NCBI GenBank assembly: GCA_039090855.1
Contig: CM077010.1
Coordinates: 47,882,905 to 47,946,904 of the forward strand
DNA: 64,000 nt
Origin: Macrothele yani
Lineage: Eukaryota > Arthropoda > Arachnida > Araneae > Macrothelidae
Direction: 5' to 3'
The notes under the pieces are model-generated. The model was not told the DNA's origin. It ran no database searches and saw nothing but the letters and a program-made list of their open reading frames with translations. Each line of letters starts with the position of its first letter. Position 1 is the stretch's first letter. This document shows, in pieces, positions 1 to 10,806 of the stretch. Both the position numbers and the translations under genes were made by a program.

Positions 1-354
1 TATGAGAGGAGTGTAAGGCCAAATCGCTCGCTGGAAGGAAGAAAATTAAGGAGGGCTGAGGTATTGTGTCTGCGGGGCAGAACGTTGAAATTTGATTTAG
101 TTAAACAAGAACATTTTATTTTAAATAAATTGTTCAAGTACAGCATTATTTTCGGAAGCAAAAATTAAAAATTTTGGAAAGAAATTTAAAACAATGCATC
201 CAGAGCAAGCAAAAATTCGAAGGCGACATTGCACCAACACTTGTAGCTTACACTCGTGGTGTAACTAGTCAGGTCCATGTATGTATGCGTGCCAGGTGGA
301 GGGGATCAGAATTGCACGGATTCTTTTGTACCCGGTAGTGAAAAGAATTGAAAA

Positions 355-575
355 CGCCTCGGTGGCGCAGTGGTCTAAGCGCTGGCTTATGACCATTCGT
401 CAGAGAAGGGTCTGGATTCTAATCCCTGTGAGGCATGGATGTTGTGTTTGTCTTACGGAACGGGCTGTTTCCCTTCCCTGGAATTAGTGACCCTAAATTA
501 GGGATGGGCGACTGCTTATATCCCATTGAGTTGCTCACGGTGGTCGTTTAACCTTTAATTAAAAGAAAAAAAAAA
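355..575 (+). mobile_element. SINE1 copy (tRNA-derived SINE), slightly diverged
   Basis: SINE1 is the commonest repeat of the window. Each full copy has a tRNA-like head with box A (gtggcgcagtggtctaagcg) and box B (gggttcgaatccc), a body ending in a conserved segment (tgctcacggtggtcgttaaa), and an A-rich tail. This copy has decayed: box B reads tggattctaatccc. It is oriented forward and ends in an A-rich run. No clear target-site duplication was found. Confidence 0.85.
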
Positions 576-781
576 GGATTACAAATTTGTTCTTTCAGTG
601 TTTCGTAAAAAAAAAAAAAAAAAAAAAAAAAAAGTTGCTATGAAGCTTACCCCACCAAAAATAATGCTCGCCCACCCGTCTCCCATCCTGATTTCGAAGT
701 CTAGCGACGTCCCTGGTCGGATCACACCTTTCCGGCCGTTCTTGGTTTTTTCCTATTTTTTTTTTTTTTTTTTTTTTGATT

Positions 782-1695
782 GGAGGTTTAACGACCACCG
801 TGAGCAACTCAATGGGCTATAAGCAGTCGCCCGTCCCTAATTTAGGGTCACTGGTTCCAGGAAAGGGAGAGAGAGCCAGTGCCGTAAGACAAACACAATA
901 TCCATGCCTCACTGGGATTCGAACCCGGACCCCTTCATTATCGTCTTGACGTTACATGTGCATAGCATTGGATGCACGCTTCTTGGCGATTGTTCAAAGT
1001 GAGATAAAGAGCATGTAACCAGGATCTTTTTGGTTTTGTGTGTCCGTGTTTTTTGTTTTTCCTTCTTTGCGAAAAAAGGCCGTTGGAACTCTGAAGCCAG
1101 GGATCAGCTGTCCTTGCTGGCGTTGTGCTGTATGGGGAATGAAGTACTTGCCAAGTGTAAGACTTCCTACCGAGCGTGATGCAGTAAAATTTGAACTATC
1201 ATTCTCACTTGTTTTTTTTTTTGTTTGTTTTTTTATTGGAGGTTTAACGACCACCGTGAGCAACTCAATGGGCTATAAGCAGTCGCCCGTCCCTAATTTA
1301 GGGTCACTGGTTCCAGGAAAGGGAGAGAGAGCCAGTGCCGTAAGACAAACACAATATCCATGCCTCACTGGGATTCGAACCCGGACCCCTTCATTATCGT
1401 CTTGACGTTACATGTGCATAGCATTGGATGCACGCTTCTTGGCGATTGTTCAAAGTGAGATAAAGAGCATGTAACCAGGATCTTTTTGGTTTTGTGTGTC
1501 CGTGTTTTTTGTTTTTCCTTCTTTGCGAAAAAAGGCCGTTGGAACTCTGAAGCCAGGGATCAGCTGTCCTTGCTGGCGTTGTGCTGTATGGGGAATGAAG
1601 TACTTGCCAAGTGTAAGACTTCCTACCGAGCGTGATGCAGTAAAATTTGAACTATCATTCTCACTTGTTTTTTTTTTTTTGTTTGTTTTTTTATT
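782..1695. repeat. Tandem duplication, two units of about 456 bp each beginning with a SINE1 fragment
   Basis: The segment starting ggaggtttaacgaccaccg at 782 recurs at 1238 and again at 1696, so the periods are 456 and 458. Units one and two are nearly identical, including a 5'-truncated minus-strand SINE1 and a unique part with a GTTACATGTGCATAGC stretch. The third start belongs to a fuller SINE1. The repeat holds only chance open frames. The near identity implies a recent duplication, possibly by unequal exchange between the T-rich SINE tails. Confidence 0.88.
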
Positions 1696-1900
1696 GGAGG
1701 TTTAACGACCACCGTGAGCAACTCAATGGGCTATAAGCAGTCGCCCGTCCCTAATTTAGGGTCACTGGTTCCAGGGAAGAGAGAGAGAGCCAGTGCCGTA
1801 AGACAAACCCAACATCCATGCCTTACGGGATTCGAACCCGGACCCCTTTCGGACGAATGATCAGAGGCCATCGCTTAGACCACTGCGCCACAGGGGCGGC
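1690..1900 (-). mobile_element. SINE1 copy, full length
   Basis: Reverse-oriented SINE1 running from the T-rich tail complement to the head complement (cactgcgccacaggggcggc). Box B complement (gattcgaacccgg) and box A complement are present. It ends the tandem duplication and was probably the parent of the truncated SINE1 starts in the two upstream units. Confidence 0.88.
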
Positions 1901-2060
1901 ATTCTCACTTGTTCCTGCTGGCGTTGTGCTGTCTGTGGAATACATGCCGAGAGTGACTATGTGCTGAGCGTGATGCAGTAAAATTTGAACTATCATTCTC
2001 CCTTGTTCGTTCTGGCGTTGTGCTGTCCGTCGAATACGCTTTTTCATACTGTACGAAATG

Positions 2061-2114
2061 ATTGCGGATATTCAGCGAGCAGTGGTGCACCACTGCTCGC
2101 TGAATATCCGCAAT
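2061..2114. repeat. Perfect 54-bp palindrome inside a Tc1 relic
   Basis: attgcggatattcagcgagc begins the left arm and its exact reverse complement ends at 2114. The two 27-base arms meet without a spacer. The arms are a coding piece of the adjoining Tc1 transposase relic (the part reading ATIADIQRAV), so an inverted duplication occurred exactly at the relic's broken edge. Confidence 0.95.
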
Positions 2115-2447
2115 CGTGGCTGTCGGGTCACTCCGCGCATGTTGGACAACCCGTCGGTGCTCTCTCTCCGTGGTTTGTCTGGGTCTCTCAGGCCCTTCCT
2201 GTCGCAGTTGCGTGCCTTGTTCTATCCACTGCTGCCAACAGCGTGCTATGGTGATATCCGTACCACAGATATGGCGACAATACGGCGATAAGACCCTCCC
2301 GCTTCCTAAAGCCCGACGAAGCTCCCTCTCTCGAACTCCTCCAACTGCTCGAAATGCTTCCGAACTTTTCTCTGAAGGTATACTTACTTCACTTGCAAAG
2401 GATGCAACCAACACAACAGCTCTAGTCAGAATGGCAAGCACGCGCAA
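2061..2447 (-). pseudogene. Tc1-type transposase N-terminal relic
   Basis: A minus-strand frame opens at 2447 and carries a recognisable Tc1 DNA-binding region: an HTH-like stretch (CGTDITIARCWQQWIEQGT), then an RPRQTTEREHRR linker, then RSDPTATIADIQRAV. This is the bipartite N-terminal part of Tc1 transposases. The DDE catalytic half is missing; the frame runs into the palindrome at 2061-2114. The segment 2460-2640 upstream may be the 5' non-coding end of the same element, but no inverted repeat could be paired. It is not functional. Confidence 0.7.
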
Positions 2448-2639
2448 CGGGACGACCTAATATAGCCGGTCAGGCACAGCTATGCGACCACTCCATGCTT
2501 GCGTCACATGCGCCGCCGAACGTGACACTTGAATCATTTGCATATCTCACGATGTCAAAGCTACCCACCAAGTTTCATTCCTGTCGGTTGCTTCGTTCTG
2601 GGTGCAAATATTTTTTTGACGATGAGTGTATGAGTGTAT

Positions 2640-3160
2640 AACAACAAAAAGATTTGTAATATGTATTTAGAAGAAAGTTTGTTAAAAAAATTAGGACTTA
2701 TTTTCAGAAAACTTAGCATCTTGTCAAAAATACGCTGGACTGTTCGTCATCGTTCATATCTGTAGTGACTGAAGAAATGCAAATATTTTTTGCATGACAA
2801 AAAAAATTTGTTATGCACGTAAAAGTCCCAAGTTTCATGATATTTGCGAACAAACAGTTTCCAAGAATGTCATCTCCCCAAAAAAGAAAAAAAAAACTTG
2901 TTGACACTTTTTCGTGCCCCCACCAAAAGAAAACGTCACTTTATTCTTATTCCTGCATCCACTCATAGGCGCCCATATAGGGGGAGGGGAGAAGGGATAA
3001 TTCTCCTCGCCTGGAAATATGACCCTGCCCTTTCTGTTCTTGGAAAGATACTACAGAGATTTTCTCGGTAACATTCATTCTGATTGCTTATTTTTCTGCA
3101 GAACTTCTGGACGTATGTATATGTATGCTATAAAAATAGGAAAAACGTTGGGAATTATCA
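2640..3160. other. AT-rich stretch with no recognised gene
   Basis: AT-rich sequence with short A and T runs and an A-rich patch near 2880-2900. The open frames here are short and driven by composition. Nothing recognisable was seen. Confidence 0.5.
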
Positions 3161-3600
3161 GTAGAACAAGTTAGTAAAAACATGCAATGCATTGATGAAT
3201 TATTATACGCTTTCCAACATACCAGAAATCATTACTCAGGTTATTACTCAAGCTATAAGTATAATGGCTGTAGAATAAATCTCGCTCCTATGTCCTGATC
3301 TTTGACCTCATTTCGTCGATTTTTAACAGGGTTCGTCCCCAGGTGGTGCCCTACCACATGCTAAACTTTCATCGAAATCGAACCATTTTTACGCAAGTTA
3401 TGACACATAAGGGCAATGGAATGCATCCCGCTCCTATGTCTGACTTTTGACCCCATTTCACCCACTTTCAATAGGGTTCGTCCCCAGGTAGTCGCCTACC
3501 ACATACTAAAATTTCATTGAAATGGAACTATTTTTACGCCAGTTATCGTGCGGACAGACGGACAAACGGGCAGACGAACAGACAGACAGACGGACAAAGC
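3160..3600. repeat. Dispersed repeat A, copy 1, ending in a GACGGACA-rich tract
   Basis: This segment matches a second copy at 57435-57770 over some 330 bp (shared marker tacgctttccaacatacc). Inside it a block of about 130 bp occurs twice, both beginning ctcctatgtc and containing agggttcgtcccc. The right end is a degenerate gacagacggacaaacggg tract. No coding capacity, tRNA-like box or inverted repeat was seen, so the class is unknown. Confidence 0.75.
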
Positions 3601-4195
3601 TGGAATATATGCTTTTCCACCTACGATTGTAAAGCGTAAAAACGCGAAAATTTACATTAGAAAACAATAATGAAATTTCCAATTGCTTGTTGGAGAACAG
3701 CAAATATACGTACAGTATGAAAACGCATGAAAGGCGAATAAATGAAAAATATATACCATCCTCTGCAACAGGACTGAGATCTTCCGGAAATTTTCCGAGA
3801 AATTTGCTTTGAGTGTATTTTTTCATTCTTGATGACGAGTTGAGTAATCTCTGGGGTGACTCAAGTGACCAAAAAGTTCAAACGAATGACAAAGAAATTT
3901 ACTTATTGATTTAATATGCTGTCTAATTTTATTTATCTATCTTTTTTATGTGCATTTGGTCTTCTGGTTTCCAATTAAATTTATGTGTTGAGAGTATGTC
4001 AAAAACGGATAGATAACAAGAAAACATAGCGGATATTTACATATGATGTTTGTATATATTATTCGCTGTTATAATTTCTGATTTTTTTTTTTTTTTTTTT
4101 TTTTTGTCCCGTCCTGAAAGCTAAGCTATGGGCACACATGCATCTACCAGCAATTTTTTTGGACATGCTACGCATATTAGTTCTAACTTTCTTTT
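3600..4195. other. No recognised gene; AT-rich with a T24-like run near 4082
   Basis: AT-rich DNA. A long T run lies at about 4082-4105. Nothing else was seen. Confidence 0.5.
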
Positions 4196-4199
4196 TGCC

Positions 4200-5072
4200 T
4201 TTCTGCTCAGGCTGTCAGCCAAAATACGTTTTTTTTCCTTTATACTCATCCTATCAACCACAATAAGTTTTTTTTTTTTTTGCCTTTCTGCTTAATCAGA
4301 GACAGTAAGTTTTTTTTTATCTTTCTGCTCATCCTAGCAGCCACAATTAGTTTTTTTTCCTTTCTCCTTAATCAGCCACAATAAGTTTTTTTTTATCTTT
4401 CTGCTCATCCTATCAGCCACAATTAGTTTTTTTTTGCCTTTCTGCTTAATCAGCCACAATAAGTTTTTTTTTATCTTTCTGCTCATCCTATCAGCCACAA
4501 CCAGTTATTTTTTTTGCCTTTCTGCTTAATCAGCCACAATAAGTTTTTTTTTTTTTGCCTTTCTGCTTAATCAGCCACAATAAGTTTTTTTTTTATCTTT
4601 CTGCTCATCCTATCAGCCACAATTAGTTTTTTTTCCTTTCTGCTTAATCAGCCACAATAAGTTTTTTTTATCTTTCTGCTCATCCTATCAGCCACAATTA
4701 GTTTTTTTCCTTTCTGCTTAATCAGCCACAATAAGTTTTTTTTATCTTTCTGCTCATCCTATCAGCCACAATTAGTTTTTTTTTGCCTTCCTGCTTAATC
4801 AGCCACAATAAGTTTTTTTTTATCTTTCTGCTCATCCTATCAGCCACAATTAGTTTTTTTTTTTTTTGCTTTTCTGCTTAATCAGCCACAATAAGTTTTT
4901 TATTATCTTTCTGCTCATCCTATCAGCCACAGTTAGTTTTTTTTTTTTGCCTTTCTGCTTAATCAGCCACAATAAGTTTTTTTTTATCTTTCTGCTCATC
5001 CTATCATCCACAATTAGTTTTTTTTTTTTTTTTTTTTTGCCCTTCTCCTCATTCTATCAGCCATAATAAGTT
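4200..5072. repeat. T-rich minisatellite with an alternating dimeric unit of about 77 bp
   Basis: Two related monomers alternate: a T run plus gcctttctgcttaatcagcc, then a T run plus atctttctgctcatcctatc; both end in acaat(a/t)ag. About eleven dimers follow each other, differing mostly in T-run length. The open frame over its right end simply reads through the repeat and is not a gene. Confidence 0.92.
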
Positions 5073-5324
5073 TTCGCCTAGGCTAACCTTCAAGATCGTC
5101 TAATCTAAACAAAAGTGTAATCACAAAAGCTTTGAGTCATTTGGCTTAAAAACTCCTTATTGCGATAGTAACGCATTACTATCTTTACTGCGTATAACCA
5201 TTAACTTAAGCAGAGCTACTGAATATTAGAATTATATTAAATTATATCAAATTATACCAACTCATTAGCACAACAGGTCACTTTGCTAAGCATCTGGCAA
5301 TTTCTTTCTTTAAACTCCCATTTG

Positions 5325-6120
5325 TTGAGCGGCGCTCTCTTTACGAGACTCGAGACAATTAGTTGTTCGCACATAGCTACGGCATAACACATCCGATCAC
5401 CGCGATTTTTTGCATGCGATTGGACATCGTCCAGGGTCAGGTTTTGACGCCTTCCGATTCCCGAAATTCCGTGTCATTGAGGAATAATAGTCCAAAAAAA
5501 AAAAAAAAAAAAAAAAAATTGCGTTTTTTGGGGTTTTTTCGGGTTTTGAGAAGGGGTCGTTTGTTACCTATCTCCACTAAAGATCTTCAGCCACAGAGAA
5601 AGGGAAGGACATGGTGAGTGAGAGGTGGTTGGTATTATGGTGATTGGTCATGTCGTATAAAAATAATGACCATTAAAAAACTGACCAATTTTAATAATAA
5701 TTAAAAAAATCCGCTCTCTATACGAGACTCGGGACAATTAGTTGTTCGGGCATAGCTACGACGTCGCCCCGGTGGCGCAGTGGTCTAAGCGATGGCCTCT
5801 GATCATTCGTCCGAACGGGGTCCGGGTTCGAATTCCCGGTTAGGCATGATGTTGTGTTTGTTTACGGCACTGGCTCTCTCCCTTCCCTCGAACCAGTGAC
5901 CCTAAATTAGGGACGGACGACTGCTTATAGCCCATTGAGTTGCTCACGGTGGTCGTTAAACCTCCAATCAAAAAAAAAAAAATAAAAAAAAAAAAATAAA
6001 AAAAAAATAGCTACGACATGACATATTTGATCACTGTGATTTTTGGCATGCGATTGGACATCGTCCATTGTCAGGTATTGACGCCTTCCGATTCCCTAAA
6101 TTCCGTGTCATTGAAGAATT
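5325..6120. repeat. Duplicated host segment; the second copy is split by a SINE1
   Basis: The block 5325-5490 (marker gacaattagttgttcg) recurs at 5706-5762 plus 6007-6120, broken only by the SINE1 at 5763-6006. Shared parts include catgcgattggacatcgtcc and gacgccttccgattccc. The first copy is therefore an unoccupied relative of the SINE1 target. No gene is seen in either block. Confidence 0.88.
5763..6006 (+). mobile_element. SINE1 copy with 11-bp target-site duplication
   Basis: Head gtcgccccggtggcgcagtg, box B gggttcgaattcccg, interrupted A-rich tail. The target-site duplication atagctacgac lies at 5752-5762 and 6007-6017. The matching unoccupied site is near 5373-5384 (atagctacggc). Confidence 0.93.
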
Positions 6121-6700
6121 TCAATTAAAATGATTAATATTGGTCCGTTTTTAATATTCATTATTCCTATAGGACACAATCAATCACCATGATGTCAATC
6201 CCATGTCACTAATCATTGATTTTTCCAATTAAAGAAACACGCGCGAACATTCCATTACATTTGTTTACATTCGATAGTCGCAATTATTCACAACGCAATT
6301 TGCTCGAGTTTTTTAGTTCTTTTGCCATCCATTTGAAATTATTTTGGTTCAAACTGATAAAAAAGGAAGCGGAGCACATTGTGGACAGAAGAAAATCGTT
6401 AGAATTGGCACCGGCAAGCTTTTTTTTTTTTTTATGTTTCTTTTCTAACTGTAACTGCTCAAGTCGCGGTCGAGGCCAGCAAATGGCGTGAAAGAGACGT
6501 CACTTGGTTCATTGTGTCTTGATGAAAAACGTGATTCCCGATCTAAGTGTGTCTTACCGCTTTGTTTACATGCAACCTGATAACCAACGTGAAGGCGCGA
6601 AGGAAAATAGTTCATGATAAATTTTAGGCACTTCTTTTTTTAGAATGTTTCGTACTTTTGTTCTGGAAGTCATAAATTTTACGCGTTTGTTTTTTAGAAT
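6120..6700. other. No recognised gene
   Basis: Moderately AT-rich DNA between repeats. A frame over 6216-6491 contains a T12 run read as phenylalanine and resembles nothing known. Confidence 0.4.
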
Positions 6701-6708
6701 TTGTTATA

Positions 6709-8265
6709 CACTGGCGTGCAAAAATTAAGGACGAAGCGGTTTTTCGAATGTAATGTCGTGCAGAAGTGCTCCACATCGACTCAACTCATACCATAAGATC
6801 CCCAAGATGTAAGAATATGGAACAAGTGAGCAAAGCCGTCCAAACAAAGAATTCAAAGGATACAAAGGAACTTTATTGAAAAGGTAGCTTCTAGCACAAC
6901 TGGACAGAAGCCAGAAACGTCCATGTGACAGGCGGCTGCCAAGAAAACTCCAGTCTTTAGTAGGGGATATGATCACCCCTGACTGCGTTGCAGGATTTAC
7001 AGCGTCTGTCCATGCTGAGGACGAGGTTGTCAAGGAGCTGTTGAGGCATCGCGGCCCTTTTCTCTTGTAGCGCCAATCGCAGCTGCGGAATCGTTGCTGG
7101 CGGCTGGTGACGTGTTGCCAGGCGTCTCGCGAGAAGGTCCCATGCGTGTTCGATTGGATTTAGGTCCGGGGACCTTGCGGGTCAATCCATGCGTTGAATA
7201 TCTTCACTCTCCAACAGCTCTGCGACAGCCAATGTACGATGAGATGTAGCGTTGTCGTCCATGACGAGGAACTCTGGACCCACATCATCTCTAAACAGAC
7301 GCACGTGAGGCAGGAGAACCTCGGTACAATAGCGGACATCAGTGACTGAACCTCCTTGGAAGATGTGGAGGTCAGTACGGCTACCAAGCATGATACCGCC
7401 CTAAACGAGAACTCCGCCACCTCCAAACCGGTCCCTTTCGATGATGTTGGAGGTGTGATTGCGTGTTCCCTGCTCTCTCCAGATGCGCATACGTCCAAAA
7501 TCGCTCGTCAGACTAAATCGGCTCTCGCCCGTAAAGAGAACTCGACCCCATTGCTGATGTGTTTAGTTCTTGTGTTCCTGGCACCACAGAAACCGCCGTC
7601 TCCGATGAGCAGGCCTTAATGGCACACACCATACTGGTCGTCGTGCAAATAGACTACCTTTGTGCAGCCTCCTGGACACGGTAAAACGCGATAACAGACG
7701 TCCAGTTGTCTGTTGCATGTGCCTTGTGATTCGCCCGCTGTCTGCCGTCTGTCTCTTCTCGCCTGTAGGACAATATACCGGTCGCCCGCCGCCGTGGTTG
7801 CTCGTGGACGACCACTGCTAAACTCTCGGACAGCTGTTCCTGTCGTTTGAAATGCTCTGCAAGCTCGTGAAGCGATGCTGTGAGCGATCCCGAACTCCTC
7901 GGTCACACTTCGACCTAATTCCAACTTCCCAATGACGCGACCTCGGGTAAAGTCATCCAGATGTCGTCTACTGGATTGCCTGTTGGCCATATCACACGGT
8001 GGCAGCAAATCGATGTCGTTCAAACCGATGTACATCATGCAATAGCTTTCACCGAATTGCTGACCGTACACCGCCTGTGTGCTTCATACCCTTCCGACGT
8101 GTGCTATATCTCACCCCCACCCCCCACGTCATGCTGCATATATGCGCATGCCCTACCGTACCGGGCCCTAGTCTATCTCCTGCGTGGTTTTTCGGTTTCT
8201 TCTGCCTGCTCGTTCCGCTGTTATGCTAATTTCTCCTCTTCGTCCTTAATTTTTGCACACCAGTG
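6709..8265 (-). mobile_element. Tc1-A, Tc1-family DNA transposon with intact ends
   Basis: The ends are inverted repeats of 24 bp with one mismatch: cactggcgtgcaaaaattaa at the left and its near complement (ttaatttttgcacaccagtg) at the right. A TA dinucleotide flanks both ends, the Tc1/mariner target. The element is 1557 bp and carries a decayed minus-strand transposase. Confidence 0.93.
6725..7990 (-). pseudogene. Tc1 transposase of Tc1-A, broken by frameshifts
   Basis: The N-terminal part starts at a Met near 7990 (MANRQSSRRHLDDFTRGRVI) and reads through a paired-like helix-turn-helix with the linker SSGRPRATTAAGDRYIVLQA typical of Tc1 transposases. The catalytic half is split over several frames: VLLPHVRLFRDDVGPEFLVM, a DDNATSHRT stretch matching the second catalytic Asp region, then IDPQGPRT and a shifted segment at the place where the family has DLNPIEH. 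Some Met codons lie upstream to 8071 but lie outside the conserved region. At least two frameshifts make it inactive. Confidence 0.85.
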
Positions 8266-8910
8266 TAATAGACACCTTAATGAGCTTTGCAATAGCTTTG
8301 CTCAAAATTTGCCAACTGTACCCGAGTTATCGGTTAGCGTTGGCGGCTTGTACTAGTTTAACAATTTTGTGTTATTATTTCCAGTTAGATTGTTATATCC
8401 CGCATTAAAATTTTATTTCTTCAGCCATCGAAATCTCACTGATAGGGAGGTACGACTACCTAAACCCAAGGAATGCATTCGGAAACTATCGCTCTTGGCT
8501 ATGGGATCTCTTAAGACGATCCGTTCTTCTCTGATTCTTTCGTGGTCTACTAGAAATTAACCACTAAAGATTGGATAACTGCACTCTAAGTCACCCTAAG
8601 AGTGCAGTGTAAGACGGGGAGCCTTATCACGACTCTCCGTGGAATGCAAGAACGGTATCCATCCGAGTCACAATGCATTCCTGTAGTTTCTTTTCTGTCA
8701 AGCAATTACCGCCCACCCACACAAGCAGTCTAGGTTGTGAATGGAGGTGTGGTGGAGTCCGAACTTCTTCTCCTACGGACTCTTTAAACAACCTTCCCTC
8801 AGACTGTCAATTTACTGTCTCCATGTTGTGAATGTTGGGAGTGGTCTTCCACGCTTTCCCCTTCTCCAAGATATTTCCCAGCTGGACAGCAGTAGCCGAA
8901 AGTGCAAGAC
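8266..8910. other. No recognised gene
   Basis: Mixed-composition DNA between Tc1-A and a SINE2. The frames at 8369-8560 and 8741-8935 show no known motif. Confidence 0.4.
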
Positions 8911-8911
8911 A

Positions 8912-9181
8912 CCCCAGGTGTTAAAGAACTCTTAGAAATAGGAAGCTAGGAGATATTTGGGCTAGAGTGCCCGGTAGGAAAGTGACGCGGAAGCGAGGTA
9001 GAAAAAGGGAAGATGACGCCCTTATTTATTAACGGGAAGCCAGTACCCGGGATCCGACGGCTTAACGTGCCCATCCGACGTAGGGGGATATTTAGTGGTT
9101 TGAGCGTTCGTATCTTCCCGGGATCGAACCTGAGGTTTCTCCGTGGCAGTCACAAACGTTGACCACTGGGCCATCCGCGGC
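8912..9181 (-). mobile_element. SINE2 copy (second tRNA-derived SINE family)
   Basis: SINE2 copies have a tRNA-like head (ggtggcctagtgggcaacg, box B ggttcgatccc), then cgtgcgtcggatgggcacgt, a ggtaataaataagggcgtct block and a 3' region with cctatttctaagggttgttt. This one is reversed, with head complement ccactgggccatccgcggc at its right end, and has several substitutions. Confidence 0.87.
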
Positions 9182-9431
9182 TATTACGTACAGAGGATAG
9201 ATGCACAGGATTTATAGTAGCCGCACGTGCAGTTGATATCACGCGGTATTTCGTTATCGCTCTGAATGTGCAAAACGGGGGATGTTCCTGAAGCAAAGCT
9301 AACTCAGTGTATTTTAATTTGATGTTCTTATTGACAAATGTTAAAGCGTACAGCTGCACATTGAACGTATATTTGAAAAATGATTTTAAAAAACCGTAAT
9401 TATACTTGTGATCCTACAATGTATTGCTTTC

Positions 9432-9850
9432 ATCACTTCATCATCATCATTGTCAACCATTATCAATCCACTGCTGGACGAAGGTCTCCCCAAGTTTCCT
9501 CCACAACGGTCTGTCTTGTGCCAGTCTCCTCCATGTCACCCCTGCATACTTTCGAATTTCATCCACCCATCTCCCATGTGGTCTTCTTCTGAGTCTTTTC
9601 CTGTCCCTTGGAATCCAATCTAAAATTTCGGCTGTCCATCGATGGTCTGTCCTTCTGGCAGTATGTCCAGCCCATTGCCATTTCAGGGATTTAACTCTGA
9701 TCATGATGTCTTCCACTCTTGTCATCTTTCGGATCCACGAGTTCCTCTTCTTATCTCTCCTGGTTACACCAAGCATGCACCTCTCCATGCTTTTTTGAGT
9801 TGTCTGCAGCCTTTGTATGTCTCTTTTAGTTAAGTTAAAGTCCATTACGA
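9432..9850 (-). mobile_element. RTE LINE 3' fragment
   Basis: Read on the minus strand this encodes the C-terminal tail shared with the longer RTE at 26.9-30.0 kb: RDIQRLQTTQKSMERCMLGV, then WAGHTARRTDHRWTAEILDW, RWVDEIRKYAGVTWRR and a terminal QQWIDNG. The 3' end carries a short TGA/ATG trinucleotide run, usual for RTE elements. The frame is open for 136 codons, but only the C-terminal end is present: a 5'-truncated copy. Confidence 0.9.
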
Positions 9851-9931
9851 TTACAAGGTCCATTATTATTACGATTATTACGATTACAACGAAAATTTAC
9901 ATTGCAGAACTAAAAAACTTTGACAGTTTAC

Positions 9932-10162
9932 CTTTGATGTCCACTGGAGAGACATGTGGCTTCTGGCTCATGACATTGTGCCTTCGGGGATTTCGGAACA
10001 GCATACAGAAATTACATAGTTTAAAGTATGCGAACTTGAACGACCTGGCCAAAAGGTCACCTATGTTGGTGAGGCAGAGTAGCATCAAAGGAATGCCTAG
10101 AAGTGCGTACAAAATAGTCACCACTTTACCGACGTCTGTCTTCGGAGCTATGTTCCCGTAGC
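9932..10162 (-). CDS. Two-pore-domain potassium channel (TWiK/KCNK family), internal exon
   Basis: This is the only convincing host coding segment. The exon gives 76 complete codons and starts with the selectivity filter GYGNIAPKTDVGKVV, followed by a hydrophobic helix (TILYALLGIPLMLLCLTNIG) and DLLARSFKF, the classical end of pore loop 1 and transmembrane helix 2 in K2P leak channels of the plasma membrane. The acceptor is a good pyrimidine tract ending ttctttttttcag just upstream; the donor is caaag followed by gtaaac. Both junctions are phase 1 (Gly codon split at the 5' side), so the exon is symmetric. An open frame continuing past the donor to 9897 is intron read-through. The second pore domain and the N-terminus are not visible; they may lie in distant exons. 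Subtype within the family is uncertain. Confidence 0.9.
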
Positions 10163-10190
10163 CTGAAAAAAAGAAAAAATATATATTTTA
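10163..10190 (-). promoter_or_regulatory. Splice acceptor region of the K2P exon
   Basis: On the minus strand a pyrimidine-rich stretch (attttttctttttttcag) ends directly at the exon. It decides the exon start, which falls inside the codon for the first glycine of GYG. Confidence 0.85.
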
Positions 10191-10341
10191 TACTTGTTCA
10201 TCAGCGTTTAAATGCATTATCTAAATAAGTTTACAAGAGTTTTCTCTCCTCTTGACAAAATATAACGACCAAGATACGTTTTGATCTAAATATGGATCTA
10301 CTGTCACAGGAAGAAATACGAGAGTTACATTGAATTTTTGG

Positions 10342-10806
10342 CTGACGAAAGTGACCTCAAGGATTAAGCTGACGAAAGTTACTTCTAGGATTGGGCTGAC
10401 GAAAGTTACCTCAAGGATTGGGCTGACAAAAGCTACCTCAAGGATTGGGCTGACGAAAGTTACCTCAACGATTGGGCTGACGAAAGTTACCTCAAGGATT
10501 GGGCTGACGAAAGCTACCTCAAGGATTGGGCTGACGAAAGTTACCTCAAGGATTGGGCTGACGAAAGCTACCTCAAGGATTGGGCTGACGAAAGTTACCT
10601 CAACGATTGGGCTGACGAAAGTTACCTCAAGGATTGGGCTGACGAAAGCTACCTCAAGGATTGGGCTGACGAAAGTTACCTCAAGGATCGGGCTGACGAA
10701 AGCTACCTCAAGGATCGGGCTGACGAAAGCTACCTCAAGGATTGGGCTGACGAAAGCTACCTCAAGGATTGGGCTCACGAAAGTTACCTCAAGGATTTGG
10801 CTGACG
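10342..10806. repeat. 27-bp minisatellite, about 17 units, probably intronic in the K2P gene
   Basis: The unit reads ggattgggctgacgaaag then ttacctcaa; positions vary mainly as t/c in gttacc versus gctacc and as g/c in caagg versus caacg. Because 27 is a multiple of three and the unit lacks stops, long frames run on both strands (GLTKVTSRI on plus, SPILEVAFV-type on minus). These are by-products of periodicity. It begins about 180 bp upstream of the K2P acceptor. Confidence 0.96.

Noticed and set aside
9897..9931. Continuation of the K2P frame to a stop at 9897
   Set aside because: It follows a good splice donor (caaag/gtaaac) and adds residues without family resemblance, so it is intron read-through.
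10342..10806. CRISPR-like regular array
   Set aside because: The units are contiguous with no unique spacers, and the genome is eukaryotic.
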